Source: Bettongia penicillata ogilbyi (Eukaryota > Chordata > Mammalia > Diprotodontia > Potoroidae). From it: a stretch of DNA of 64,000 nucleotides. Both the position numbers and the translations under genes were made by a program. Below, piece by piece: positions 22,428 to 34,379 of the stretch; the first letter of the stretch is position 1, and each line of letters begins with the position of its first letter. The stretch is taken from the NCBI GenBank assembly GCA_023548195.1, contig JAJHZJ010000531.1, forward strand, positions 9,411,900 through 9,475,899, read 5' to 3'. The notes beneath the pieces are model-generated. The model worked only from the letters and a program-made list of their open reading frames with translations, had not been told where the DNA came from and made no database searches.

Positions 22428-23074
22428 AGCCTATCACTGAAAGTCATATTTTCAATTCAGCTCTGATCATTTTACCAAGAATGTATGAAACTCTTCTATT
22501 TCACTAAATATCCATCCATCCTCACCCCCAACTCTTGAGTGATTATACTCAGTTTTGATAGGTAGAATTTTTTTTTGGTTGCAATCCTAGCTCCTTTGTC
22601 TTCCAGAATTTCATATTCCAAGACCTCAGATCCTTTAACATGGAAGCTGTTGGATCCTGTGTAATCATGATTGTTTTTACATGACATTAGAATTATTTCT
22701 TTCTAGCTTCTTGAACTATTCACTCCTTGACATGGGAGACTTATCCCTGATAGTTTTCATTTGGGGATCTCTTTTAGGAGGTGACTACCAGATTCTTTTG
22801 ATTTTTATTTTACCCTCTGGATCTAAGATATCAGGACAGTTATACTTACACATATGTATATAAATGTATATGTATATGCTTGTATATATGTATGCACATA
22901 TGCATATGTATATGTATATATAAGCATGCACACATATACAGTTATACACACATACATATAAGTATACATATATGCATACACACATAAAAGTCTACATATA
23001 TACATATACATATATATGCATTATATATGTGTGTTGGTATGTATACATATACATGCATACACATATCTATATGT

Positions 23075-23119
<45 letters not shown>

Positions 23120-24448
23120 AAATATCTCAGGTCTTTTTTTCATCATGACTTTCTGGTAGTTCAATACTTCTTTAATTATCTTTCCTCAATCTATTTTCAG
23201 GCTAGTTGTTTCTTCCAGTGTGATATGTCATATTCTCTTCTGTTCTTTTCACTATTTTTATTTTGTTTTACTGCTTCTTGATGTTTCAGAGTTACTGCCT
23301 TTCACTAGTCCAATTCTAAGTTTTAAGGAACTATTTTCTTCTGTGAGCTTTCATACCTCTTTTTCTATTTGGCAATTTTTTTTTCTTTTTAAGGCATTTT
23401 TCTCTTCAGTGGATTTTTATCCCTTTTTACTATTTGATCAATTAGGTTTTTTAAAGTGTTTAAGGTCAAATATATTTTGTTTTTATGAAGTCCTTGCATG
23501 ACTATCATTTCTTTTCCCATTTTTTTCTTCTACAACTCTTATTTGATTTAAAAAAATGAACTCTTTCAGGAGTTTTGTTCTGCTTACATCCAATTCTCAT
23601 TTTTCTTTGAGGTTTTGTTTGTATCTGCTTTCATATTGTTTTCTTCATGGTTTGTGCCTAAATTTTCCCTGTCACCATAGTAATTTGTTACTTAAAGCTT
23701 CGTTTGTTTTTGTTTGCTCATTTTTTTCAGTTTATTTCCTGACTTTTATCTGTGTGTTAAAGTTGGGCTCTGCTCTCTGGAGGGAGGGAGGGAGTTGTGA
23801 TCACTGCTCCCCTGGCCTCTATTCTAGTTTTTACACAGGGAGAGACTTCTCCCCTGTATTCAATAGCGCTAGTACTCTCCCTGGCCCTGAGACTGTAACT
23901 GGGTTCCCTTGCATCCACATTTGCTAGTGTTCCCTTTTGTCTGTGAACTGAGAGTATAGTTCCTATATTCCTCTGTGAACAATTACAAACAGTTCTTCTT
24001 GCCCTGGAACTGCACATGTTCCTGTGTGACCATAATGGCTATTACTTCTTTTGGCCATGGAACTGTTACCTGGAACTGTGTATGAACAAAGCAGCAGGTA
24101 GTGAACCTTGTACCTGCAAAGGGTATCCTGCAATCTCCTTCAGATGAGTTGTTCAACTTCATCATCTGTGGGCTCAGAGCCATTGTACTTCTGCCAATAG
24201 CCATGTTCGAGGCATGCTGATGACTTGTCAGAGCCTCACCATCGCCATACACCTCTGCCCAACCACCAGATTGGGTGGTTTATTCCACTGACTTCCTAAG
24301 TTGTCTTAGGGTAAAAAAAAGTTTCAGTTAAACTTTTGTTGATCTTCCTGCTCTAGAATTCAATTTGAAGCATTATTTTAGAGTTGCTTGGAGGTGAATT
24401 TGGGAGAACTCAGCTGAATTCTTCTCTACTCTGCCATCGTGGCTCCAG
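22428..24448 (-). mobile_element. L1 copy B: 5' UTR and ORF1, no ORF2
   Basis: The minus-strand 5' end is at about 24446 (GGAGCCACGATGGCAGAGTAG). The 5' UTR extends to about 23700, followed by an ORF1 remnant. Coiled-coil coding lies at about 23600-23230. RRM-type coding follows, including NCPDILDPEGKIKIKR at about 22850-22790, then the C-terminal domain with YEILEDKGARIA and LSIITQEL down to about 22500. The element ends where copy C begins. A TATA/TATG/GATA microsatellite (22850-23120) interrupts ORF1. Confidence 0.8.
22850..23120. repeat. TATG/CATA and GATA microsatellite inside L1 ORF1
   Basis: About 215 bases of TGTATA/CATATA variants followed by 11 or so GATA units (23075-23118). The Tyr/Ile/Cys-rich frames here (22785-23011 minus) are artefacts of the repeat running into ORF1. 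Confidence 0.95.
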
Positions 24449-26232
24449 TATGCTGGAAAATTTTTGATATTTCTTCATTATAGTACCTTTTGTAAAATGT
24501 GCTTTCCCTGATTATCTCTTTTAATTAGTTCTTTTTTTGCTTTTGATTTGTCTGAGATCATGGTTGTTATCCCTGCCCTTTTTACTTTGGCTGAAGCATA
24601 ATAGATTTGGCTCTAGCCCTTTATTTTAACTCTGAGTATCTTCCTGATTCAACTGTGTCTCTTGAAAATAACATATTGTTGGATTCTGGATTCTAATCCA
24701 CTATGCTATTTTTTTTTCATTTTATGAGGGAGTATATCACATTCATAATCATAGGCTATGTTTACTATATATTTCCTTCCATCTTATTTTCCCTGTTTAT
24801 TTCTCTCTGTCTCTGTCTCTCTGTTTCTCTGTCTCTGTCTCTCTCTCCTCCTCCTCTTCCTCCTCCTCAAAAGTCTCCTTTGCTTCTGACTACTGCTTCC
24901 CTTGATCTATCCTCCCTTTTCTCAAGCCCATCTCATATCTCTTATTTCCTATCTGTCTCATTTCCCTATTGAGTAAGATAGGTTCCTATACCCAACAAAT
25001 CATGCATATGTATTCCTCCTTCTTTAATGCAGTTCTAATGAGAGTGAGGGTCAAGTATTGCCCATCTCCCATTTTTCCCTCCACTTTATAAGATCTTTCA
25101 TGAGTGCTTCTTTATGTGGGAAAATTTTCCACATTTTAATTCTCTCTTTCCCCTTCTTCCAGTGCATTCTTCTTTCTCGACCTTTCTGTTTTTTTAGATC
25201 ATCCCTAAACATTCAATTCATATTCATCCTCATTATCTATGTAAAATCCTTCTAACTGTTCTAATAATGATAAAATTCTTAAGAGTTATATAAATCATCT
25301 TCCCATAAAGTAATTCAAACAGTTTAACTTTATTGAGTCTCTTTTTATGCTTCTATGTAGTCTCATGTTTGAATGCCAGTTTTTCTATTCAGCTTTGGCA
25401 TTTTAGGCAGAAATGCTTGAAAGTCCTCTATTTCATTAGATTTTCAATTTTTCAGTTTGGATTTGAAGGTTAGTTTTGGTTGCCCTCCAGATGACTATAT
25501 TCCAAGGTCTCTGTTACTTTAGCATAAAAGCTGCTAAATCTTGTGTAATTCTGACTGTAGCTCTGTGATATTTGAATTGTTTCTTTCTGGTTGGTTGAAT
25601 TATTTTTGTTTTTGACCTGAGAATTCTGGAGTTTAGCTATAATATTCATGAGAGTTTTCATTTTCATATCTCAGGATATAATCAGGGAATTATTTCAATT
25701 TCTATTTCACTCTCTAGGTCTACACTACCAGGGAAGTTTTCCTTAACAATTCCTTGAAATATGATGTCTAGGCTTTTTTTCCCCTTTAGCTTAGCTTTCA
25801 GGTCGAGTAGTAATCCTTAAATTATCCCTTTCTTGATCTATTTTCTAGGTTAATTATTTTTCAGATGAAATATAGCACATTTTCTTCTGTTTTTCATTAT
25901 TTTAACTGTGTTTTACTGTTTCTTGATGTCTCATGCAGTCACTAGCTTCCCTTTGCTCAATTCCAATTTTTAAACCATGAATCTTTTCAGTAAGCTTCTG
26001 CATGTCTTTTTCCACTTGGCCAATTCTGTTTTTTAAGTAATTGTTTTCTTCAATAATTTTTTTTTTTTTTGTACTTCCTTTGCCATTTGGTCTATATTTT
26101 TTAAGGTGCTATTTTCTTCATTATTTTTCTGCACCCATTTTCTTTTTTTTCATTTTTTGCCAAGCTGATAATCTTCTTTTCACAGTTTTCTTGCCTTACT
26201 CTCATTTCTTTTTTCCTATTTTCCTCTAGTGC

Positions 26233-26297
<65 letters not shown>

Positions 26298-27068
26298 TCT
26301 TCCTGGAACTTTTGTTATAGTTGGGTCCAGTTCTCTGAGATTTGCTTATAGATATTTTCACTTTGTTGTCTTCTTTTGAGTTTATGTCTTGGTTTTACCT
26401 GCCACCATAGTAGCTTATTATAGTCAAGTTCTTTACTGTTGTTATTCCTGTTGATGTTCGCTTATTCTTCCAGTCTATTTTTTAACTTTAAATTTTATGG
26501 TAAAGTTAAGCTCTGTTCAACTGAGCATAGAAGGGCTTTTTCTTAAGATTCAGGTTTATTTTTGCTTCGTTTTCAGAACTAGTTCTGGAGGACATCGAGA
26601 TTTCAGTTCATCCAATGTGATATGATCTGGTGAGAGGTGTGATCAGACTGCTCTCCTGATGAATGCTCTTGGTTCTTGAACTGTTACCAGGTTCACCAGC
26701 ATTCCTCTTGCCCTGGAACTATGACCCAGAACTGTGCATGGGTAGTAGAGTTGCCCACCTGGTGCACTGAGAGCCAGCAAAGTGGATCCTCTGTAATCTC
26801 TTTCTGAACAGTTTTCAACTCCCTTACCATCTCTGAGCCGAGAACTCCCAAAGGTGTTGCTGCTTTGCTTGTGCCTATACAGGTTCTTGGTCAGTACCCA
26901 CTTTGCTGTAATGTGTTATATTAGGATGGAACATGTCTCATATTGACCTTTTACTGTCTCTGCTACTCCAAAATTTTATTTGGTGAGTTATTTTAAGGAT
27001 GGTTGGAGAGGATTTTTGGGAGAGTTCAACTGGGTTGCTGCCTCTACTCTGCCATCTTGGCACCACCC
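24449..27068 (-). mobile_element. L1 copy A: 5' UTR, ORF1 and start of ORF2 endonuclease
   Basis: The minus-strand 5' end is at about 27068 (GTGCCAAGATGGCAGAGTAG). The 5' UTR runs to about 26330. ORF1 runs from about 26330 to 25360, interrupted by a CT microsatellite. A pyrimidine-rich spacer (24780-25330) follows. The ORF2 endonuclease start lies at about 24700-24470, with the QNPTICYFQETQLNQEDT segment that matches the L1 endonuclease QD-SVCCIQETHL-C-DT region. The element stops where copy B begins. Several frameshifts are present. Confidence 0.8.
26232..26293. repeat. CT microsatellite (about 31 units)
   Basis: Pure CT dinucleotide run inside the L1 copy A ORF1 region. Confidence 0.98.
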
Positions 27069-27228
27069 AAAAGGTGACCATCATTAACTTAACTTCATTA
27101 GGACTTAGGACATATTTGTTGAACAGTGTTAAGTTGAAGAGGAGTTTTGTATCTTATACTAGAGGAGAGAGGAAACCACTGGAAATTTTTCAGTGGAAGA
27201 TCAATACATTCTTTTTGCATTAAGGAAT
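27069..27228. other. Unique sequence
   Basis: Nothing recognised between the L1 5' end and the MIR. Confidence 0.4.
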
Positions 27229-27229
27229 T

Positions 27230-27490
27230 TGAAAGGATCTTGGAGATTAATCCAGGAGTGGGGAACCTTTAGCCTTGAGGCCACACAAGATTGTCTAGGT
27301 CCTCACATGTGACTAAATCCAAACTTCACAAAACAAATTCTTTTATTGGGACATAGGAGACTCAATCTAATCTAAGCCTCTCACTTTTGCACATGAGGAA
27401 ACTCAATCCAAAAGAAGTTAAATGATTGGCCAACTTTGAGTCAGACAGTAGAAGACTCATAATTTCAACACTACCTGTTGATTCTGAATC
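27230..27490 (+). mobile_element. MIR3-like SINE split by a hAT-like half element
   Basis: 27230-27252 (AAAGGATCTTGGAGATTAATCC) and 27365-27490 (TCAATCTAATCTAAGCCTCT, then GCACATGAGGAAACTCAATC and AAAAGAAGTTAAATGATTGG) are the two parts of one MIR-type unit. The TAATC(C/T)A motif is present on both sides of the insertion. Confidence 0.7.
27253..27360. mobile_element. hAT-like palindromic element, one half only
   Basis: CAGGAGTGGGGAACCTTTAG starts the element. TTGTCTAGGTCCTCA and ATCCAAACTTCACAAAACAA follow. The same landmarks in the same order form the left arm of the palindrome at 42095-42290. The mirror arm is absent here. Confidence 0.65.
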
Positions 27491-28635
27491 TTATCCCTTT
27501 TCCACTGCACAAAACAAAATGGGTTAGAATTTCTGAATGCAGGGAAAAGTAGGGAAAAAGCATTATACCTGCAAGGAACTTATATTTCAGTGGGGAATAC
27601 AACACATAAAAGAAAGCTGGAGTCAGAAGGAGAGAAAGGTTGTTCAGCATGGGGCCATTATGGAGATATCCAGAGGAGGACAGCCTAGTGGTGAATTAAG
27701 AGATCACTGCCCTCAGTCCTCTACTTAAATGGAGGTTCTAGGAGTAACCCTCTACCCTCTAATCAGGGGGAGGGGTCCCAGGTGCAAAAGACATTTCTGA
27801 GGTTCATTAGGGTCTTTCACTGATGTGAAAGGCTGATTGATATGATGAGTACGCTAAATGATGATTCACTTCATAGATGATTATTTTCCGTATTTTACTC
27901 TTGACAGTCTTTTCAGTCATCAGGATATTCTATGCTCATTGACCACTCCCCTGATTGAAAGATTTAATGGTTGATAGCTTCCCCTCCTCCCACTTGTACA
28001 TATGGGTCCATGGAGGACAACAAACCTAAATCATCCTTCCTTCTTGAAATCAATATGGAGGGATTGTAAAGTACAGGCATTTCCCTAGAGTCCTAAATGG
28101 CCTTCAACAGACATGTCCTAATGAAGCAAAGTTAAAAATCTGTAATAAATTAATGAGAATGTGCCTCTTAGTGGCAATCATCCATCCATTCCCTCTTAGA
28201 GCACCTTTTAATTATTGTTTCTAATGACAGAGTTTGGGGGTCAATGATTTCAGGAAAGGGGAAAACATTTTTTTCTGCTTTCAAGTAGAAAATGTACAGT
28301 CTCTGCATTCTGCATGGGTGGAATAGCCAATATTTATTACTTGCAATTCTATCCATTTCTTTTTAAAATGCTGGATTGTGGCATCGCTTCAGTGGACTAA
28401 AAAGATCACTTCCATAGATTGCTCTTTCTCCTTCAGAAAGAGGATGTCATTTCAGGCTGTTATTTCTCATCTTTTATAGTCAGCAATAACAGGAGTAATA
28501 TTATGTCCAATTCTTCTCTTCCAGTTACATAGGGTGCATCAATGTCTCCTAAGTAGTTGAAGAGGGGAGAAAGAAACTCCCCACACACACATACACACAT
28601 CCGTTCTTTGCTCTAAATGGGTATATGCCCATTCT
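27491..28635. other. Unique sequence
   Basis: No recognised repeat. Short open frames (27537-27728 plus, 28168-28356 minus) have no motif I know. Confidence 0.4.
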
Positions 28636-28659
28636 AAGGAGAGAATCATTCAGCTCTTA

Positions 28660-28775
28660 GTTTGTAATTCCATAGTTGTGTAAATGCACTGTGAATAAGG
28701 ATTGTTTCATTTTTTAAAGGGGGCCTTCAGTGCCTAGCACAGAACATAATAGGCAATTGATAATATTTATTTATT
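28660..28775 (+). mobile_element. L2/MIR-type 3' tail
   Basis: AAGGATTGTTTCATTTTTTA, then CAGTGCCTAGCACAGAACAT and AATAGGCAATTGATAA match the decayed common L2/MIR 3' end. Confidence 0.6.
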
Positions 28776-31160
28776 TTATTGATAGTTGCAGGTTAATGCC
28801 CATGACTAAGTACTTCTAAATCTGAATTTCTAAATATACTTAGGAATTTATTATCACAAGCTGGCTGTTCTCAGAAAATTCTGAAATTCTCCTGTTGTGG
28901 GATTTTTCCCAGATTCTGTACTCCCTTCCCTAACTCCCAATCTCAATAGCAGTCTGAGTCCTTAGATTATTATCTCTGGAACCATGAAAGTTTGGAGTTT
29001 CTAATACTTTAAGTCACACATTGTCCATCCAGTGTACTCCCTAGATATTAATCAACAAGTGGACAACGAGTCCTCACAAAGGAATATTTATGGAAAATTT
29101 TAGAGCAAAGATAGAAGATGCAAAAATACTCACCCCCCCCAAAAGCAGGGGAAAATTGAAAAAAAAAAAACGTCAAAAACTCTGTACTTCCTAATAGTAG
29201 CACAAAGAGGAGAGAGTGGGCTCAAGCCAAAGTAGAGATGAACTGTCTCTTCAGCAACAAACAAGATACTTTCAGAGAGTATGCTCAAACTTGAAGAACA
29301 AAACTAATGAGTCACTTACGCAGAGAATATTTGGAGTCAAAAGGTATCTCTAGACTATTGATCATCTCTGAGATTCCTTATCTTCAAAAAATCCCCACTA
29401 AGTTAACTTTATCGCATGTCATCTTTGTTAGAACATTATTAGGTTCAGTTATCAACTCTTGAGGATACCTCTGATGACTTTTGTTACTTTCCAAAGTTTA
29501 TGAGGTTCATTATCATCCATTTGCTCTCAAGATTTCATTCATCTATGATATGGAAATAATAAACATAATAGTAGCAAGTATGATGAGTTCAAGAAAATAT
29601 GATAGCTAGGTAGGGAGATAAGACAGTTGAAGCCATTACCCCTCCTTCAACTCATAATTCCCTAGAAGTTCTTCCTCACTTAGAAGTCAAGAGAAAAGTG
29701 CAAAAAGGGCTGAGGAATACAAGCACCAATCTTGTATTCAAGTCCAGTTTTGCTTCTATCATCAGTCTTTCTAGTTCTGAATGTAACTGGACAGCTCCTT
29801 TCATTATGCAACACTAGACTAGGTACTCGTGGTTAGAAAAAAGCTCCCCAAAGTTCCATACATTGGATCAAAATCTAGCTGGAAGTATTCATACCTTAAG
29901 TAATGAGTCCTCATCAGTCTAATATTATATATGATTCACTTAGCTAAGTGGAAGGTTTTACTTAAGCTTATATTCTTGTAAACTTTGGACTTCTCTCAAG
30001 ATAAGTAATGCCTCATCATCATAATATATCCTTTGAAAACACCGATCTATAGATAATCTCAAAATGCATCCTCTGGTCTCTATCCTCACAAAAAAGTTAG
30101 AAAAACTTCCAGCATTTATTCTCACTTTACAAATGAAGAGTCTTAGAATGATGACTACAGTGAGAGATCATACTGCTAAACCCTAGTCAGACTAAAACAA
30201 AATCATAAGTCATGGCAGGCTGCTAGTTTGTACAGCCCATGCTCATTTTTTTCAGGTCTCTTTCTTCTAACCCCACTCCCTTAATCAACTCAGTCTCTCT
30301 TTGTGACACTCCTAATTACATATTCAGAAATTGTTTAGTAGGAGAGACCAAGCATAAGCATTAATTCTGATGGCAGAGTGAGGCAAACCAATTCACTCCT
30401 CCCACTTTTCTGCAATGTACCTATGTGATGGAAAAGAGAAAAAGCAAGGTGTAGATCCAAATAAATGACATCATAGAGTAGGCAGAATACATTTTAAAAA
30501 AATTAAGATTTCTTTTCTAACTGTTTATTTTCCATAGTGACTAAGTAGTTGTCCCTCTAGATCCAAGTCTACTAATGTAAGATCCGGAGCTCATAAGAAA
30601 TTTATATTGTGGGGATTTCTTTTTTATGAGCTTGCATTAGAAGGAGACAGATTACTTTTTTTTAAGGAATTAGGTATTTGTATCACTGTTTTTCTCAGTG
30701 AAAATTCTTGGCTAAATCAAATATTGACCTAATTCCAACATGAAAATTCCCAAGCAAAAACAGGATCCTTTCAATTTCCAGCAAGCAAAGAGGTCTTGAC
30801 TGAATAATCCATTAGTGTAGAGATTTACATAATGAAGATATGTCAATTTTCGGCAAAATGAATGCATCATTTCCAATACTCATGTGAAAATTTGAATGAG
30901 ATGGCCCCAGTGTCTTCTCATTTTATGTTAATCCTTAGCATCCATTAACAATTAAAACTCCAGAAATATTCCAAATGCCCAAAAGGCCCTTCAAACAAAT
31001 GGGGCACTTTTTATATCTCTCATAAATTACAGATTTTACAATTAAAGAAGTATGAACTCTCTTAATAAGAAATCTATTCATAATCAAAAAAATAAAGATT
31101 CAAAGTTTTTGACAATGCTTTCAATTATTATTATATTATGATTACTAAGAAAATCTAATG
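28776..31160. other. Unique sequence with a weak MIR-like patch
   Basis: About 2.4 kb without a clear repeat. 30110-30190 faintly resembles a MIR core (TTTACAAATGAAGAGTCTTA). There is a C8/A10 homopolymer patch near 29135-29170. No coding signal. Confidence 0.4.
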
Positions 31161-31164
31161 CTGA

Positions 31165-31225
31165 TATAACTCTTTAAATTTTATAAAGCAGTTTTCATAC
31201 ATTATCTCATTTCAGGCCCACAAAA
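31165..31225 (+). mobile_element. MIR-type 5' fragment cut off by a GATA repeat
   Basis: TTTAAATTTTATAAAGCAGT, then TTTTCATACATTATCTCATTT match the start of a MIR-type unit. The rest is missing. A GATA microsatellite begins about 35 bases later. Confidence 0.55.
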
Positions 31226-31261
31226 TAAGAGGCCCAACAGTATGCAGTTGAAACAGTGCAA

Positions 31262-31325
31262 TCCATAGATAGACACATAGATAGATACATAGATAGATAC
31301 ATAGATGGATGGATAGATGGATGAT
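31262..31325. repeat. GATA/GATG microsatellite
   Basis: ATAGATAGACACATAGATAG-type repeat ending in GGATGGATAGATGGATGATG. Confidence 0.95.
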
Positions 31326-31354
31326 GTATTAATCAGAGGGAAAAAGGGAGAGGG

Positions 31355-31394
31355 AAAATACTTTTACCTCCTTCTCTGGAGGTAAAAGTATTTT
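31355..31394. repeat. Perfect 17-bp inverted repeat (hairpin)
   Basis: AAAATACTTTTACCTCC (31355-31371), a six-base loop TTCTCT, then the exact reverse complement GGAGGTAAAAGTATTTT (31378-31394). A T-run follows. It lies just downstream of the GATA repeat. No known element end is recognised in it. Confidence 0.95.
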
Positions 31395-31799
31395 TTTCAT
31401 CAAAGGACCCTTGAACTTGCCTTTGATCATTGTATTGTACAGAATTAAGTTTAGAACTTTTTCCAGGTGACCACAGGCAGGGTGGTAAGCCCTCTCTTGC
31501 CCAGGTGTATTCCCACTACCATGATTGGTAACCACAGAAGGAAATGGACAGAGGCACCTCTAATGTGGTGAACTATTTATGGTCAGCATTGTGGTGGACA
31601 CTCTCGCCCACTGTCTTCCTTTCTCTAGGCAGACCAGCCCTCCCAGTGGGAAGGCCTTGAGGTATTACACTCCATGATAGATCTACTGGCTCAATCTCAA
31701 AAACCCAGATGTTTGAGAGTTAAAGAATATAACTAACTCCTCAGACTTGGTTGAAAGCTCCCCTGTCCCCAAATACACACACAAACATGCATATATATC

Positions 31800-33349
31800 T
31801 CAGCCTACTGCCTCACTTAGCCATGGGTGTGGAACTTTGCAGGGTTCTATTCTGTTTCCTCCATTGCTAGATCTGCTATCAGCAATGTAGGGGCTGTACA
31901 TACAGCTGTGAGGTCTGCCTGTCCTCACTGCGTCCTCAGAGGGCTTTCCTGAGTAGGCCTAGGGAAAGGAACATAGTGGTGACCAACTCTGTGACAGTTT
32001 GGCCATTGCTTCCTCCAGACTGTGAGATAGAGAGATATTCAAGATGACTTTTGGTGACAACTTCAGCTCCCCCAATATTAAGCTGGAGGGTATCCCTCTG
32101 GACACGTCAGGGTAGGCCACCCTTACCTCTGGATGCTGACTCCTGCTATATGGAGTAGTTGACCAAGAAGATAACCCAGATCCCCTGTGCTTGGAAGAGT
32201 ATTACTCCCTCTGTGAGTGAGACTTCATCCTACCTAAATTGAAGGTGAACAGCAGGGAGATTGATGTACTCATCTATAAGAAGCTGATAGGGCTATTCAG
32301 CATTCATCAGAATGAAAAGCTAGCCAAGTGCCCTTGAGACATGATGTTTCTGGAGAAGACCAACAAGATCTCTGACCTCATCAGCCCCAAGATGCCGAGT
32401 GCCACCTGATCTGAGGTATCAGCTGCATTAGTACCCACAAGAGTCAAGGTAGTGCCTGATCACCACCTCAGAGAGTTTTCTGAGCCAGGGGCCACTTCCA
32501 TAGAGGACAGACAAGATGGTGGCCTCTGTCTTCAGTTTAGTCATGACCCCTCTTTCCATGGAACTGAGACAGATGTCCTTGCTCCAAGTGCATTTTGTGC
32601 CCTTACCCCAGTCCCTGGAGACCTTCTGGGACTGCAGGCAGGGCATACAGGGTCCATAAACAATTCTTCTTCTTTCTTCTATTTTCAACATTTATTTATT
32701 TATTTTCAATATTCAACAATCACTTGCATAAGTTTTAAATTTTCTCGCCTTACCCCCTCCCCAACACAACATGCAGTATTATATGGGCTCCATACATACA
32801 CTTTATCCAGCACATTTTCACGTTAGTCATGTTGCATTGAAGAATTAAAACAAATATGAGAAAGAATGAGAAAAACTCAACACAACCAAATATAACAAAA
32901 GAAAAAACAATCTACTTCATTCTATGAGAAAAAGTTTTTCTTTCCCCTTCTATTGCACCACCTTCTAAACACTTCTTGGTGATGGGACTCAGACCCTAAC
33001 ACCAGGATGCAGGCTCTGGATAGAAATGCCTTTGGGAATGTGAGAGCCTCCCTCACCCTTCCATTGGTATGACCACTGTATACCTCTCTTCTCAGGTGTA
33101 ATTTTAATTTCCTAATATCATGAAGCACCTGGTTTGGGGGATTTTCCCTTAATCTCCTAAGGCTTCTCTCACTAGTTCTTCAGGAGAGGGATGTAGAGGT
33201 TCCTATCCCCTGGTTCCCTAGGGCCTGCAGGCTTCAAGGGCTTTATGTCTTACTCATAAATGGATAGATGCTATTCTTTCATTTCATCATCCAAGATCTC
33301 TTGTCATCACAACACATCAGGAATGACACCATCATTAAAAAAAAAAAAC
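31800..33349 (+). pseudogene. KDF1: KDF1 (keratinocyte differentiation factor 1) retropseudogene, interrupted by an L1 3' end
   Basis: This is a decayed intronless copy of KDF1, a protein needed for epidermal differentiation. Blocks occur in the order of the KDF1 protein, in shifting frames: PWVW at 31821-31832, a Cys-rich stretch to about 31930, GKEHSGD near 31975, FSSPNIKLEGIP at 32062-32094, EEYYSL at 32194-32211, SREIDVLIYK at 32251-32280, FLEKTNKISDLI at 32347-32382, ISTHKS at 32427-32444, and the C-terminal SHDPSFHGTETD at 32539-32574. Stops (for example in the LEGIP block's downstream sequence) and frameshifts are many. The segment between ISTHKS and SHDPSF is shorter than in KDF1 and the first 70 or so residues are not recognisable. 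GC content exceeds that of the flanks. A 12-base A-run at 33337-33348 could be the poly(A) tail, which would make 32955-33336 the 3' UTR. That last point is inference. Confidence 0.85.
32684..32946 (-). mobile_element. L1 3' UTR fragment inserted in the KDF1 pseudogene
   Basis: Antisense L1 3' end, starting ATTTATTTATTTTC, with TTTTAAATTTTCTCGCCTTA, CACGTTAGTCATGTTGCATTG (in part) and ATTAAAACAAATATGAGAAA. The octamer CTTCTATT occurs on both sides (32676-32683 and 32947-32954) and may be the target-site duplication. Confidence 0.7.
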
Positions 33350-33394
33350 AACATTAGGGTGATATACTATTGTACTATAAAAATATGATGACCA

Positions 33395-34345
33395 GAACTT
33401 GCCAGGATCAAAGATCTCAGATGAGGGGCAACTGTCCAGTTGAATTCTTCCAAATTACCCTCAAAACTACTTTGAAATAACCCCTCAAAGCAAACTTTGG
33501 AATAGCAAAGCCAGCAAAAAGTTGAAGTGAGGTATGTTTTCAGTCTAAGAAAACTTAAGAAATGGGCAGAAGTCTGTAACACTGAGTAAAAGTCTATTTG
33601 GAACTCACACAGGCAGTGGTAGCAATAGTGACAGTAGCAGCTTTGGAAGCTCTAAGCCAAGAAACAGTAAGAGAATCAGACAACTGCTCAGAAAAAACAA
33701 TACAGGGGACATTTTGATGGTAGTGGGTACAACTGGAGCTGATTGGTGACTTTTTAGACCATATAGAGTTCTGGGTAACAGTTCAAGGGTGTAGAGAAAA
33801 CCTGGAAGTCAATCAAAGGGATTTGGGGCCCTAGTCATAGTTCCTAAGCAGAGAAAAGTATTGCAATATGCAACTGTAGGGGATTAGGGAACTTTCCTGG
33901 GTAAAGATCAGATCACAGATAGGAAAGCAATGACCAGACTGCTTTTAGTGTCATATGTGCTTAAAATCATCCATAATTAGCAGAAACCCAAAACTAGCTA
34001 TGGAAACAACAGCTCCGAAAAGCCTGAAGCTTGAGACGTTGCCTCCAAATCCATAGGTAAGCAAATCTTAACTTTAACATAAAGTTCACAGTCAAAAAAT
34101 AGGATGGGAAAATAAGCAAATAGGAAAATAAATGACCATCAAATGCTATTTTCATAGGGAAGACCAAGACATTAAATGAGAAAAAGGCAACAATGTGAAA
34201 GCAGTTATAAAAAAAGCCTCAGGAAAATGCTAATTGTACCCAAGCCCAACAAGAATTCCTGAAAGTGTTAAAGAGGTAAGAATTATAGAGGACACATTGG
34301 AAAAACAAATGAGAGTAATACAAGAAAATTGTGGAATAATAGATT
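33395..34345 (+). mobile_element. L1 5' UTR (3'-truncated)
   Basis: Starts near GCCAGGATCA (33401). CAACTGTCCAGTTGAATTCT and ATTACCCTCAAAACTA match the 5' UTR of copy A read on the minus strand. It runs to the sequence leading into ORF1 (CCCAAGCCCAACAAGAATTC at 34239-34258, then GAGAGTAATACAAGAAAAT). It stops before ORF1 proper, where a minus-strand L1 3' end begins. Confidence 0.65.
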
Positions 34346-34379
34346 GGGAAAAGAGGAATTTTTTAGTCTTTTGAAAAAT

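Noticed and set aside
23075..23118. Short regular repeats as a CRISPR array
   Set aside because: GATA units without spacers; simple microsatellite in vertebrate DNA.
23556..23927. 123-codon plus frame and opposing minus frames to 24252
   Set aside because: Antisense of L1 copy B ORF1 and 5' UTR; no protein similarity recognised.
32452..32826. 124-codon plus frame as a gene
   Set aside because: Its first part is the KDF1-like C-terminus and it then runs into an antisense L1 3' UTR, so it is a chance frame across a pseudogene and a repeat.
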